In this document: piece by piece, positions 1 to 8,897 of the stretch
Position numbering within the stretch: position 1 is the first letter of the stretch
Layout of the letters: every line of letters starts with the position of its first letter
NCBI GenBank assembly: GCA_900316355.1
Contig: ONCQ01000009.1
Coordinates: forward strand, 1 to 64,000
Direction: 5' to 3'
Length of the DNA stretch: 64,000 bases
DNA from: an uncultured Prevotellaceae bacterium
GTDB lineage: Bacteria; Bacteroidota; Bacteroidia; Bacteroidales; Bacteroidaceae
Notes under the pieces: model-generated
Database searches by the model: none
The model's input: only the letters and a program-made list of their open reading frames with translations
Told to the model about the DNA's origin: nothing
Made by a program: the position numbers and the translations under genes

Positions 1-203
1 GTGCAATCCGTTTAATCTGTAGAGGAGAATTACACGCGCTCGGCGCTTGCGACGCTTGACACTTCAAGAATAAAACGCATTTTTCTCTACAGATTACACA
101 GATTAAACAGATTTTTCGAACCACGAATTTCCATAATGAGCATCATGAATGGAACATCAATCGATCATAAATCCGTGCAATCCGTTTAATCTGTAGAGGA
201 GGT
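1..203. repeat. Intergenic repeat cluster at window edge
   Basis: A 27-base sequence at 1-27 recurs at 175-201, and a partly matching inverted copy lies at 84-113 (core CAGATTAAACAGATT). I see no gene from 1 to 435. The remainder is low-complexity spacer, with a GC-rich hairpin of the type CCCTCCC...GGGAGGG at about 398-421 just before the smalltalk gene. Confidence 0.6.
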
Positions 204-435
204 TCCCTTACCCTCGGCTTTGCCGCTTCCTCGAGCGCCAGCAAGTCTGAATTGAACCCTTGAACTTTTGGAGCAGCGAGAGCAATCAAGCTTGCTTGAA
301 TTGCCGAGTTGCGAAAAAAGTCAGCGAAGCTGAACTCTTGAACCTTTGAACCTTTAACCCTCTAAACCCCAAATCCCCCAATGGTAGAAGTATCTACTCC
401 CCTCCCTACTTAGGGAGGGGTCGGGGGTGAGTCTT

Positions 436-555
436 ATGAAAGAATCCACGAAGAAAACACTGAAGCGCATCGGTGAGATTGTCATCACCATCCTCACGGC
501 CCTGCTCACCACGCTGGGCGCACACGCCGCAGGCATCGTCAGCGATGTCTGCTGA
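436..555 (+). CDS. Smalltalk-type small protein (39 aa)
   Basis: A 39-codon gene from ATG 436 to TGA 553-555. The product has a basic N-terminus (KESTKKTLKR), one hydrophobic helix (IGEIVITILTALLTTLG) and ends HAAGIVSDVC. This layout matches the Bacteroidales family that NCBI names smalltalk protein, a tiny membrane-spanning product usually found next to an N-acetylmuramoyl-L-alanine amidase. No amidase lies downstream; the upstream neighbour is repeat DNA at the window edge, so here it looks solitary. Its function is unknown. A strong intrinsic terminator follows 14 bases after the stop, which supports a real short transcript. Confidence 0.75.
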   Translation: MKESTKKTLKRIGEIVITILTALLTTLGAHAAGIVSDVC

Positions 556-569
556 AGCATCACCCCGAG

Positions 570-598
570 AAAAGCCCCGCCACAAAAGCGGGGCTTTT
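570..598 (+). terminator. Intrinsic terminator after the smalltalk gene
   Basis: An 11-bp perfect stem (AAAAGCCCCGC, 570-580, with GCGGGGCTTTT, 588-598) encloses a 7-base loop and ends in a T run. Confidence 0.85.
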
Positions 599-642
599 AC
601 TATGCAGGAAAAAAAGCAGGGCGAGGCGCGGTTTTTCGACGC

Positions 643-678
643 TTTTTTGTTTTCGTATTCAACTTTTTGTTACCTTTG
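643..678 (+). promoter_or_regulatory. Bacteroidota-type promoter for the coiled-coil gene
   Basis: The -7 element TACCTTTG lies at 671-678, with a TTTG-containing -33 region near 646-649. It is 22 bases upstream of ATG 700, which argues against the earlier in-frame ATG at 667. Confidence 0.6.
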
Positions 679-699
679 CCCTCAAATTACGCGAAAATC

Positions 700-1575
700 A
701 TGAATAAGAAGACTCTTTATGCCCTTGTGGCAGTGGTTGTCGTGCTCTTAGCCGGCATGGCATACCTGATTTTCTCGCTGAACAAGTCCAACGAGGAAAA
801 CAAACAGATGCTCGAGCTTGCGGAAATGGACAAGCGCGAGATGGAGAACGAGTATGAGCACTTTGCACAGCAGTACAACGAGATGAAGACGCAGGTCACC
901 AACGACTCGCTGATGGCGCAGCTGGAACGCGAACAGCAGCGCACACAGGAGCTGCTGGAGGAGCTGCGACGCACGAAGAGCAACGATGCGGCCGAGATCA
1001 CGCGCCTGAAGAAGGAGCTGTCCACGATGCGCGAGGTGCTGAAGAGCTTCGTGGCCGAGATAGACTCGCTGAACCGACTGAACACGCAGCTGATGGGCGA
1101 GAACGAGGACCTGCGCCAGCAGCAGGCTGTGCAGGCGCAGCAGATCTCCAGCCTCTCCTCGGAGAAGGCGTCGCTGTCGGATAAGGTGGCCATCGCCAGC
1201 CAGCTGGATGCTACGGGCATCCGCGTGCTGGGCCTGAACAAGCGCGGCAAGGATGCCAAGAAGACGAAGGATGTGAAGAAGTTCCAGGTCTCCTTCAGCA
1301 TCGCCCGCAATGTGACAGCCGCCTCCGGCAACAAGACCATCTATGTGCGCATCCTCAAGCCCACGGGTGAGGTGCTCAACGGCGGCGGCTCGTTTGACTA
1401 TGAGAACCGCCGGCTGGAGTACAGCATCCGCAAGGATATCGAATACAACGGCGAGGAGACGCCCGTGACCGTGTATTGGGATGTCACGGAGATGCTCGTG
1501 GCCGGGCAGTACCGCGTCCAGATCTTCGCCGACGGGAAGAATATCGGGGGAGGGGCGATTTCATTCGAAAAATGA
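700..1575 (+). CDS. Membrane-anchored coiled-coil protein
   Basis: 291 residues. An N-terminal transmembrane segment (about residues 6-24) is followed by a long coiled coil rich in E, Q, K and L (about 27-170), then a compact C-terminal domain of about 95 residues with beta-rich character (around KFQVSFSIARNVTAASGNKTIYV, shown only in part here by its start at nt ~1280). Topology suggests a single-pass inner-membrane protein with the coiled coil in the periplasm. I recognise it as a conserved hypothetical of Bacteroidales, not a characterised family. The start at 700 fits the promoter at 671-678; an in-frame ATG at 667 would lie upstream of that element. Confidence 0.8.
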   Translation: MNKKTLYALVAVVVVLLAGMAYLIFSLNKSNEENKQMLELAEMDKREMENEYEHFAQQYNEMKTQVTNDSLMAQLEREQQRTQELLEELRRTKSNDAAEITRLKKELSTMREVLKSFVAEIDSLNRLNTQLMGENEDLRQQQAVQAQQISSLSSEKASLSDKVAIASQLDATGIRVLGLNKRGKDAKKTKDVKKFQVSFSIARNVTAASGNKTIYVRILKPTGEVLNGGGSFDYENRRLEYSIRKDIEYNGEETPVTVYWDVTEMLVAGQYRVQIFADGKNIGGGAISFEK

Positions 1576-1613
1576 AATCGGTTTAAGGTTTAAAGTTTAA
1601 AGTTTAATGAGGA

Positions 1614-1994
1614 ATGTATTTCAGTAGTGAAAACTTCTCATACAGAAAGCTGGTTGTATATCAACATGCACGGGCTTTCAATAAGACTGTTTATATACTT
1701 TTAAAGAAATTCCCTGTTGAAGAACGCTTTGCGCTATGTGATCAAATGCGTAGAGCGGCCTCATCAATCCCTTCAAATATTGCAGAATGTTCAGGACGTA
1801 TTTCAAAGAAAGAGAAATTGCGTTTCATAGAATATGCCCAAGGTTCATTATCTGAAACTATGTGCCAATTGGAATTGTCTTTTGATGTCGGTTATATTAA
1901 TAAGGCAGAACTTGATTCAATGGACGAAAAGGCCATCGTTATACAAAAGTTGTTGTCTGGCCTTTATAACTCCTATAACGATTATCATAAGTAA
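1614..1994 (+). CDS. Four-helix bundle protein (23S rRNA IVS-type family)
   Basis: 126 residues matching the four helix bundle family (TIGR02436), first seen in 23S rRNA intervening sequences. Family signatures visible are YRKLVVYQHA near the N-terminus, FPVEERFALCDQMRRAASSIPSNIAEC in the centre (residues ~34-60, in part) and the EYAQGSLSE stretch. Biochemical role unknown; a nucleic-acid role has been suggested for the family. Base composition is clearly more AT-rich than both neighbours, and the gene is flanked on both sides by TTTAAA-rich low-complexity spacers in opposite orientation (1582-1610 and 1996-2028), consistent with insertion as a cassette. Confidence 0.85.
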   Translation: MYFSSENFSYRKLVVYQHARAFNKTVYILLKKFPVEERFALCDQMRRAASSIPSNIAECSGRISKKEKLRFIEYAQGSLSETMCQLELSFDVGYINKAELDSMDEKAIVIQKLLSGLYNSYNDYHK

Positions 1995-2035
1995 TTACAT
2001 TAAACATTAAACTTTAAACATTAAACTGAAAAAAC

Positions 2036-3439
2036 ATGGAACATGTTTTTGCTTACATTATCTCCCTCGGTGCATCGGTGATGATGCCCATCCTGTTCAC
2101 CATCATCGGCCTGTGCATTGGCCTGAAATTCGGCAAGGCGCTGCAGAGCGGCTTGTATGTGGGCGTCGGTTTCGTGGGCCTCGGCATCGTCACGGCGCTG
2201 CTGACCAACAACTTCAACGGCCCGCTGACGAACATCTCCGACATCTACCATCTGCAGCTGAACATCTTCGACATGGGCTGGCCGGCAGCTGCCGCCGTGG
2301 CGTATAACACCGCCGTGGGCGCACTGATTATCCCCATCTGCCTGGGCGTGAACTTCTTGATGGTGCTGACGAAGACGACGCGCACGGTGAACATCGACCT
2401 GTGGAACTACTGGCACTTCGCCTTCATCGGTGCCGTGGTGTATTTCGTGCAGGGCGAGAGCCTCGCATGGGGTTACTTCGCCGCCATCGTGTGCTATATG
2501 TTCACGCTCGTGATGGCCGACCTGACGGCCGAGAAGTTCCAGAAGCACTATGAGCTGGACGGCATCTCAATCCCGCAGCCCTTCTGCCAGAGCTTCGTGC
2601 CCTTCGCCATCGCCATCAACTGGGTGCTGGACCGTATCCCGGGCTTCTCGAAGCTGGACATCGATGCCGAGGGTCTGAAGCGTAAGTTCGGCGTGCTGGG
2701 CGAACCGCTGATACTGGGCGTCATCGTGGGTGCACTGATAGGCGCGCTGAGCGTGAAGGAATGGAATCAGGATGCCGCGAAGATCATCCTCTCACTGGGC
2801 GTGATCATGGGCGCCGTCATGGAGCTGATACCGCGCATCACGAAGCTGTTCATCGACGGTCTGATGCCCATCAGTCAGAAGACGAAGGAAGTGGTGGAGA
2901 AGAAGTTCAACGGCAAGAAGGTGCACATCGGCATGAGCCCCGCACTGGTCATCGGTCACCCCACGACGCTCGTGGTCAGCCTCCTGCTGATTCCCACAGT
3001 GCTGTTCCTGGCCGTGGTGCTGCCGGGCAACCAGTTCCTGCCGCTGGCCTCGCTGGCGGGGATGTTCTACCTGTTCCCCATGGTGCTGCCCATCACAAAG
3101 AATAACGTGGTGAAGACGTTCATCATCGGCCTCGTGGCCCTCACCGTGGGTCTCTACTTCGTCACGGACATGAGCGCTGACTTCACGGCGGCGGCCAACT
3201 CGGTCTATGCCGCCACACAGGATGCTGCGGCTCACGTGCCCGACGGCTTCCTGGCCGGTGCGCTGGACTTCTGCTCGTCGCTCTTCGGATGGGTCATCTT
3301 CCGCGCCTGCAAGAGCCTCGACTATGTCGGCATGGGGCTGCTCTCGGGCTTCACGGTGGTCATGATGTTCATCAATCGCCGACGCATCGTGGCGGACGAG
3401 AAACAGAATAAGGGGACTCTCCCCCCGCCCTCCCTATAA
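2036..3439 (+). CDS. PTS galactitol-type IIC permease
   Basis: 467 residues, very hydrophobic, with about ten or more membrane spans. The N-terminus (FAYIISLGASVMMPILFT, GLKFGKALQSGLYVGVGF) and the segment VGALIIPICLGVNFLM match the galactitol-specific EIIC (GatC) family. In classical PTS this subunit forms the sugar channel and works with EIIA and EIIB phosphotransfer proteins; none is encoded nearby, and Bacteroidota generally lack a complete PTS, so it more likely acts as an unphosphorylating sugar or uronate permease. It sits 67 bases upstream of kduI on the same strand, suggesting a role in uronate use. The last residues (GTLPPPSL) are encoded by the start of a GC-rich repeat at 3417-3450. 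Confidence 0.85.
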   Translation: MEHVFAYIISLGASVMMPILFTIIGLCIGLKFGKALQSGLYVGVGFVGLGIVTALLTNNFNGPLTNISDIYHLQLNIFDMGWPAAAAVAYNTAVGALIIPICLGVNFLMVLTKTTRTVNIDLWNYWHFAFIGAVVYFVQGESLAWGYFAAIVCYMFTLVMADLTAEKFQKHYELDGISIPQPFCQSFVPFAIAINWVLDRIPGFSKLDIDAEGLKRKFGVLGEPLILGVIVGALIGALSVKEWNQDAAKIILSLGVIMGAVMELIPRITKLFIDGLMPISQKTKEVVEKKFNGKKVHIGMSPALVIGHPTTLVVSLLLIPTVLFLAVVLPGNQFLPLASLAGMFYLFPMVLPITKNNVVKTFIIGLVALTVGLYFVTDMSADFTAAANSVYAATQDAAAHVPDGFLAGALDFCSSLFGWVIFRACKSLDYVGMGLLSGFTVVMMFINRRRIVADEKQNKGTLPPPSL

Positions 3440-3506
3440 AGGAGGGAGCGGTCACCGTTCAAGAATTGCATACAATAATAAATATCCGATAAAGTTTTAA
3501 TAAATT

Positions 3507-4508
3507 ATGAAAAAAAGAATCCTACTGTTGGCAATAGTAATTGCCCCCTCCCTGATAGGGAGGGCGGGGGGAGAGTCTTCCCAGCACGTTTATTTCCAGA
3601 CCGCCTGCCACCCCGCAGACGTCAAGCACTACGACACCCAGACCCTTCGCGAGCGCTTCGTGATGGAGAAGGTCATGGCCGCCGATGAGATCAACCTGAC
3701 CTACTCGCAGTACGACCGCTTCATCTTCGGCGGTGCGATGCCCGTCACGAAGGACCTGAAGCTGGAGACCTTCGACGCCCTGAAGGAGCCCTACTTCCTG
3801 CACAGCCGTGAGCTCGGCATCATCAACACCGGCGGCGACGGCATCGTCATCGTGGACGGTCAGGAGTACCCCCTCGGCTACAGCGAAGCCCTCTATGTAG
3901 GTCGCGGCTGGCTGGGCAAGGACAAGAACGGCAACAGCATCGATTCCAACCAGGAAGTCATCTTCCGCTCCAAGGACGCCTCGAAGCCCGCGAAGTTCTA
4001 CCTCAACAGCGCTACCGCCCACAAGCACTACAAGACGCAGTGGGTGACGCTCGACGGCCGCAAGAACGGCAAGGTGCAGTCCCTGAAGGCCACCATCATC
4101 GGCACCAAGGAGAAGCCCCTGGGCACTCTCGCAGAGAGCAACCAGCGCACCATCAACCAGCTCATCGTGAACACCGCACTGGAGGAAGGCCCCTGCCAGC
4201 TGCAGATGGGACTGACACAGCTGCAGCCCGGCAGCGTGTGGAACACGATGCCCCCTCACACCCACGGCCGCCGCATCGAGGCTTACTACTATTTCAACCT
4301 TCCCGAGACACAGACCATCAGCCATGTCATGGGTGAGCCGCAGGAGAGCCGCATCGTATGGCTGCACAACGAGCAGGCCATCATGTCGCCCGAATGGAGC
4401 ATTCACTGCGCCAGCGCCACCTACTACTACACCTTCATTTGGGGCATGGCCGGCGAGAACCTCAACTACAACGACAAGGACAATATCCCCGTCATCGACC
4501 TCCGCTAA
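3507..4508 (+). CDS. kduI: 4-deoxy-L-threo-5-hexosulose-uronate ketol-isomerase with export signal
   Basis: 333 residues. KduI interconverts 5-keto-4-deoxyuronate and 2,5-diketo-3-deoxygluconate in pectin or glycosaminoglycan uronate breakdown. Typical KduI is about 278 residues and begins near the equivalent of [17 protein letters not shown] here (~residue 33); this copy has an added hydrophobic N-terminus that resembles a signal peptide, so a periplasmic location is inferred. The expected metal ligands are visible: His251, His253 and Glu258 (PHTHGRRIE) and His300 (WSIHCA), and the C-terminal FIWGMAGEN motif is intact. The signal-peptide region is itself encoded by a GC-rich palindromic repeat (3541-3578). 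Paired with the upstream permease gene. Confidence 0.93.
   Translation: MKKRILLLAIVIAPSLIGRAGGESSQHVYFQTACHPADVKHYDTQTLRERFVMEKVMAADEINLTYSQYDRFIFGGAMPVTKDLKLETFDALKEPYFLHSRELGIINTGGDGIVIVDGQEYPLGYSEALYVGRGWLGKDKNGNSIDSNQEVIFRSKDASKPAKFYLNSATAHKHYKTQWVTLDGRKNGKVQSLKATIIGTKEKPLGTLAESNQRTINQLIVNTALEEGPCQLQMGLTQLQPGSVWNTMPPHTHGRRIEAYYYFNLPETQTISHVMGEPQESRIVWLHNEQAIMSPEWSIHCASATYYYTFIWGMAGENLNYNDKDNIPVIDLR
3541..3578. repeat. GC-rich palindromic repeat inside the kduI signal region
   Basis: The CCCTCCC-loop-GGGAGGG hairpin seen in spacers at 398-421, 3417-3450 and 35075-35113 here lies inside an open reading frame and encodes about [12 protein letters not shown], between the hydrophobic start of the exported KduI and its catalytic domain. 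Confidence 0.7.
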
Positions 4509-4528
4509 GGAAAGACAGACAGAAAAAA

Positions 4529-4566
4529 CAAGAGGCCCGCAAACGCTTGCGGGCCTCTTGCTTTTT
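4529..4566. terminator. Bidirectional terminator between kduI and the GH43 gene
   Basis: A 14-bp perfect stem (CAAGAGGCCCGCAA at 4529-4542 with its complement at 4547-4560), a 4-base loop and flanking A and T runs on both sides. It separates two convergent genes. Confidence 0.88.
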
Positions 4567-4577
4567 ATCTGTCTGCC

Positions 4578-7574
4578 TTATCGCACCATCACCTTGCGGC
4601 CGTTGATGATGTAGAGGCCGCGCGGCAGCTTGCTGTCGGGCATTGTGCGATAGAGCCTGCGTCCGCTGAGGTCATAGACGGCGCCGTCCCATTCTTCACT
4701 GTTCACTCTTTCATTCTTCACTTCCTCGATGCCCACGCCCTCGGGTGAGAAGTCCGTGGTGCGGTTGGCCAGCGTCTGCAGACCGCGCACATCGTCGGCC
4801 GTGAGAGCCTTGTCATAGATGAAGAGGTCGTCGAAGCGGGCAGCGGGAGAGCCCTGGGCGGCGTCGCCGTGGCCGAAGCTGAAGTAGGAGGCGTTCGTCA
4901 CCATAGACAGCACATGCTGGTAGTCGAAGAGCTTGGCGGCTGCGGCTGCGGTGCCGGCGGTGCCGGCAGTGGAGGTGAAGTACTTATGCGCCTTCTTCAC
5001 GCCATCCACATAGAGGCTCACGCCGTTGGCAGCGTCCACAGTCACTGTCAGTAGCACCCATTTGCCGGCGGGGATATACTTGGTGGCATTTGTGCCGGCA
5101 TCGTTGAGGGCATTGATGTCAAAGGAGTTGGTGCCTGCGGCATCATCCTGGAAATGCATAGTGGCGTTGCCGTTGATGAAGAAGCGCTGCTTCACGGAGG
5201 TGTTGGTCGGTATATTATCCGTGAAGCTCCAGAGCGTGCCCCTGAGGTCGGCGTCATCCTCGCGATAGAGGCGCACGGCCACGCTGAAGCCGGTGAGGCC
5301 TGTCTGGTCCTTGAGCGGGTTGGGGAAGCGCACGAAGCTGTTCTTCTTCACGTCGCCGGCGTTGATCTGTGCCACCTTACCGTAGCGCGTGGGGTCTGCC
5401 AGGAGCTTGGCGATGGGCGTTGCCGTGCCCTGACGCGTGAAGGTGGCGGACTGCGTGTTGTTGTAGAGGTTGCGGGCTGGAGAGTCTTCGAAGTCGTAGT
5501 AGGCGGCGATGCCCGTGAGCGGTTCGCCCGCGACGGTGACAGCCTTGGCAGCGGTCACGGTGAGCGTTCTGTCATAGGTGTAGTTGTCGCAGCTGATGTG
5601 GCAGGTCAGCTCCACGCGCGTAGCCTCGTCGGTGGGATTGTACTGCCCGTCCGGCGCGATGATGTCGGGGGCTGAGGACTCCCAGATGATGTTGGCGCCG
5701 TAGTAGTCCTGACCGTAGAACACCAGGTTCTTGGTGACAGAGGTGTTGGAGGTGACCGGCATAGTGTAGTTCTTGGTGGTGTAGGCGATAGCGCTCTGCG
5801 GTTCCATGCGCCAAGCCCACAGGCTGACGCCGTTCTGTGCCGTGGCGGTGATGCCGATGGCCTTGAGCTTGCGGCCATCCACCTGCTGCTGCACGACGAC
5901 ACCCTTGTAGGTGGTGCCGCCTGCGGAGAGGGTGATGTAGGCGGTGCCGTCCTTCAGGGTCCACGAGCCGCTGAGTGCTCCGCTGACGATGCCGCTGGCA
6001 TTCAGCTTGATCTGCACGGGCGTGACCTCCTCGAACTCGGCATAGTTCATCTTATATTTATGGATGAGCACATCGTATGTGCCGGCCATTTCTTCCATGG
6101 TATAGCGGCAGCCGGCAGCCAGCGAGGCATCGGTGTCCTCCTCGCCGTTGTACTCGAAGGGGGCGGCACAGAGCCAGCCGTCCTCGTTGAGGAAGAGCTG
6201 ACGCACACGCACCTGATGGAAACCATTTTGGGGCATCCCGTCGTTGAACTTGGTGTGATAGATGACAAAGGCGCGACCCTCGGCATCGACGGTGGCGCTG
6301 TTGTGTCCCTGTGCGCACTCGCCCACGGTCTGAAAGCCCCAGCCGTTGTAGGCGCCGAGGAGTTTCATGCCGCCGTTGGTGTTGGCATTCGGGCCGTAGT
6401 TGTTCCATCCGCGGTCGTGGTAGCAGGCGTCGTGGTTGGTGGCATCGAGATAGACACCGTCGGGGGTGGCAGAGCGGAATGTACGCATCTCATAGCCGCC
6501 AGTAGGAATCTTATTGCCGTTCTTGTCAAGCTTGTAGCTGCCATCCTGATTCATCTCATAGCCGCCAGGAGCGAAGCCGCCATAGGAGACAAAGAGGTAG
6601 TAGTACTGGCCGATATGCTTGATGTAGGCTCCCTCGCCGCTGGCGTAGTAGCCGCCGGCGATGCGCTTGCCGAAATAGGGGTCGGAGAGAGCTCGGCCGC
6701 TGTTGTCGTTGACGGTGGGATAGGTGACGGTGTAGTCGCGCAGACCCGTCGTCTTGTCGAGTTTCAGGATGAAGATGCCACCGCTCCAGGAGCCATAAAC
6801 CATCCACAGCTGCCCCTCCTCATCGAAGAAGGTGCAGGGGTCGATGTCATTGGTCCACCAGGTGCCCCAGTCGTTGCCCTTGTTGTACTGCGAGGGCAGA
6901 GAACTCTGTGCGCCGATGACCAGCTCAAGGTCGGTCTTCTTCCAGTTGATGACGGAATTCGTACCATTGATGAAACCAGAATAATGCACGGGACCCTGAT
7001 AGACGTAGGGGCCCATGATGTCGTCGGCGGTAAGGAGCACGATGACCGAGTGCCAGTTGTCGCCGTTGATGCTCTGATACATACACCATTTCTGCATCGT
7101 GGGGTTGTAGATGAGGTCCGGTGCCCACATATTACCGCCCAGCCCCCACTCCACTTGGTCGGCATGAGCCCATGACTTCGCATCGAAATTGCCGAAAGGC
7201 ACTTCCGTGACAACACCGTTCACCAGGGCGCGCACGGTCTTCGTCTGGTTCGTGGAGAAGGCATCCTCATAGGAGCAGCTGACGACCTGACCGCTGCCAT
7301 TGACAGTGCCGAAGATGGCATTGCCGTTGAGGCCGCTCCAGTTTTGCATGTGGTCGGTGCTGCGGGCGAAGCCACGCATCGTTCCTACGAGGTAGAAGTT
7401 ATCGCCGGTCGTGTGTACGACACTGGGGTCGTGGACACTGACACGGTTGTGATTTGACGTGGCATACAGCGCGTTGAGCTCCGCCAGCTGCAGCTGGACG
7501 GGGTCTTGTGCAGAGAGAGACAGGCTCGTGGCGAGGGCTATCAGAAGGGAAGAAAGGCGATAATGTGTCATCAT
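4578..7574 (-). CDS. Multidomain GH43 arabinanase-like surface protein
   Basis: 998 residues from ATG 7574; the longer open frame upstream crosses the promoter element at 7593-7600 and lacks a signal, whereas this start gives a clear signal peptide ending SLSLSAQ. Domains in order: GH43 five-bladed propeller (~residues 30-480) with HDPSVV (catalytic base region), DPCTFFDEEGQLW and GEGAYIKH (general acid region); a GH43 C-terminal beta domain (~500-590); a bacterial Ig-like domain (~600-690); a LamG/concanavalin-like domain (~700-930); and a short sorting-like tail (YDLSGRRLYRT ... PRGLYIINGRKVMVR). Best guess is an endo-1,5-alpha-L-arabinanase or related arabinan-active enzyme displayed outside the cell. 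The domain mix is unusual in carrying a LamG domain that could bind carbohydrate. The specific substrate is inferred. Confidence 0.85.
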   Translation of the reverse strand: MMTHYRLSSLLIALATSLSLSAQDPVQLQLAELNALYATSNHNRVSVHDPSVVHTTGDNFYLVGTMRGFARSTDHMQNWSGLNGNAIFGTVNGSGQVVSCSYEDAFSTNQTKTVRALVNGVVTEVPFGNFDAKSWAHADQVEWGLGGNMWAPDLIYNPTMQKWCMYQSINGDNWHSVIVLLTADDIMGPYVYQGPVHYSGFINGTNSVINWKKTDLELVIGAQSSLPSQYNKGNDWGTWWTNDIDPCTFFDEEGQLWMVYGSWSGGIFILKLDKTTGLRDYTVTYPTVNDNSGRALSDPYFGKRIAGGYYASGEGAYIKHIGQYYYLFVSYGGFAPGGYEMNQDGSYKLDKNGNKIPTGGYEMRTFRSATPDGVYLDATNHDACYHDRGWNNYGPNANTNGGMKLLGAYNGWGFQTVGECAQGHNSATVDAEGRAFVIYHTKFNDGMPQNGFHQVRVRQLFLNEDGWLCAAPFEYNGEEDTDASLAAGCRYTMEEMAGTYDVLIHKYKMNYAEFEEVTPVQIKLNASGIVSGALSGSWTLKDGTAYITLSAGGTTYKGVVVQQQVDGRKLKAIGITATAQNGVSLWAWRMEPQSAIAYTTKNYTMPVTSNTSVTKNLVFYGQDYYGANIIWESSAPDIIAPDGQYNPTDEATRVELTCHISCDNYTYDRTLTVTAAKAVTVAGEPLTGIAAYYDFEDSPARNLYNNTQSATFTRQGTATPIAKLLADPTRYGKVAQINAGDVKKNSFVRFPNPLKDQTGLTGFSVAVRLYREDDADLRGTLWSFTDNIPTNTSVKQRFFINGNATMHFQDDAAGTNSFDINALNDAGTNATKYIPAGKWVLLTVTVDAANGVSLYVDGVKKAHKYFTSTAGTAGTAAAAAKLFDYQHVLSMVTNASYFSFGHGDAAQGSPAARFDDLFIYDKALTADDVRGLQTLANRTTDFSPEGVGIEEVKNERVNSEEWDGAVYDLSGRRLYRTMPDSKLPRGLYIINGRKVMVR

Positions 7575-7592
7575 ATTACATGTTTTTGCGGC

Positions 7593-7600
7593 CAAAGGTA
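7593..7600 (-). promoter_or_regulatory. -7 element of the GH43 gene
   Basis: TACCTTTG on the minus strand, 19 bases before ATG 7574. I see no clear -33 element. Confidence 0.5.
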
Positions 7601-7761
7601 GGCTTTTTCGATGACTTTTCTTAACACTTTTCCCGCTTTTAACGTGTTTTAATATAAATAAGGTGTAATGATTTGGTGGCCTCAACAGAAAACCATTCCT
7701 TTGCACCCGAAAAAGGAATAAACCCATTAAACCTTCTGAAGCGCCAGAAGTCATAAGTGAA

Positions 7762-7932
7762 AATGCCCCCGAGTCCCCTGAAGGGGAGCGTAATGCCCCC
7801 GAGCCCCCTAAAGGGGAGCGTTGGGAGTGACGAATGACGAATGACGAATAAGATAATGAAAAGTGAACTTTAACCCTCCACCCTCGCTCTGCGAGGCCCT
7901 CCCCCCCACGGGGGGAGCGGGGAGAGGGGCCT
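7762..7932. repeat. Cluster of two GC-rich dispersed repeat families
   Basis: Two tandem copies of the CCCCGAG-CCCCT-AAAGGGGAGCG family (7762-7820), a GACGAAT-type low-complexity run (~7826-7850), then a copy of the family with the core CCCCCCCACGGGGGG (7871-7931). No gene lies between 7575 and 7963 apart from the GH43 promoter. Confidence 0.75.
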
Positions 7933-7963
7933 TTAATAATAAATCGTAAATAGTAAATCTAAA

Positions 7964-8821
7964 ATGAAGAAGATTTTGATGCTCCTCATGGCAGGAGTGC
8001 TGCTGACCTCCTGCGTCAGCAAGAAGAAGTTCGGCGAACTGCAGACCAACTACAACGCTTTGCAGACACGCTATCAGGCCGCTCAGGTGGACCTCGCCGA
8101 GAACCGCGCCACCATCAAGAGCCTCGAAGACCGTCTGGCCGAGGCCCGCGCCGCCAACGACAAGCTGCAGGCTGCCTTCGTGGCCCTGCAGGGCTCGCTC
8201 GACAAGAGCCTGCAGCAGAACACCGAGGGCAACGTGAACATCTCCAAGCTCGTGGATGAAATCAACGCCTCCAACAAGTTCATCAAGCAGCTCGTAGAAG
8301 CCAAGGACCGCAGCGACAGCCTCAACATGGTGCTGACGAACAACCTCACCCGCTCACTTTCCAAGGAGGAGCTGAAGGATGTCGATGTGCAGGTGCTGAA
8401 GGGCGTCGTATATATCTCGCTCTCCGACAACATGCTCTACAAGAGCGGCAGCTACCAGATCAGCGACCGCGCCGGCGAGACCCTCAGCAAGATTGCCAAG
8501 ATCATCACCGACTACAAGGACTACGATGTGCTCATCGAGGGTAACACCGACAATGTGCCTATCAGCAAGACCAACATCCGCAACAACTGGGACCTCGCTG
8601 CCCTGCGTGCTTCCAGCGTTGTGCAGGCCCTGCAGAACAACTACGGTGTTGACCCGAAGCGCCTGACAGCCGGCAGCCGCGGCGAGTACAACCCCATCGC
8701 CTCTAACGACACCGATGCAGGTCGTGCCCGCAACCGCCGCACCCAGATCATCATCACGCCGAAGCTCGACGAGTTCATGGATCTCATCGGCCAGGCTCCC
8801 GAGGGTGCCGAGGGCGAATAA
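7964..8821 (+). CDS. OmpA-family peptidoglycan-binding lipoprotein
   Basis: 285 residues. A lipoprotein signal (MKKILMLLMAGVLLTSC, lipobox LTSC) is followed by a coiled coil (~residues 25-120) and a C-terminal OmpA/MotB domain (~140-275). The peptidoglycan-binding signatures are present: EGNTDNVPIS, the NWDLAALRASSVV helix and GRARNRRTQI. It should be lipid-anchored at the outer membrane and tie it to the cell wall. It is a single gene closed by a strong terminator at 8842-8878. Confidence 0.93.
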   Translation: MKKILMLLMAGVLLTSCVSKKKFGELQTNYNALQTRYQAAQVDLAENRATIKSLEDRLAEARAANDKLQAAFVALQGSLDKSLQQNTEGNVNISKLVDEINASNKFIKQLVEAKDRSDSLNMVLTNNLTRSLSKEELKDVDVQVLKGVVYISLSDNMLYKSGSYQISDRAGETLSKIAKIITDYKDYDVLIEGNTDNVPISKTNIRNNWDLAALRASSVVQALQNNYGVDPKRLTAGSRGEYNPIASNDTDAGRARNRRTQIIITPKLDEFMDLIGQAPEGAEGE

Positions 8822-8841
8822 CGGAACAAGACATCACAAAA

Positions 8842-8878
8842 AAAGAGGCTGTGTCAAAATACATGACACAGCCTCTTT
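8842..8878. terminator. Bidirectional terminator between ompA-like gene and amidohydrolase operon
   Basis: A 15-bp perfect stem (AAAGAGGCTGTGTCA at 8842-8856 with its complement at 8864-8878), flanked by A and T runs, lies between convergent genes. Confidence 0.9.
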
Positions 8879-8897
8879 ATTTGTTTTCCACAACGAA

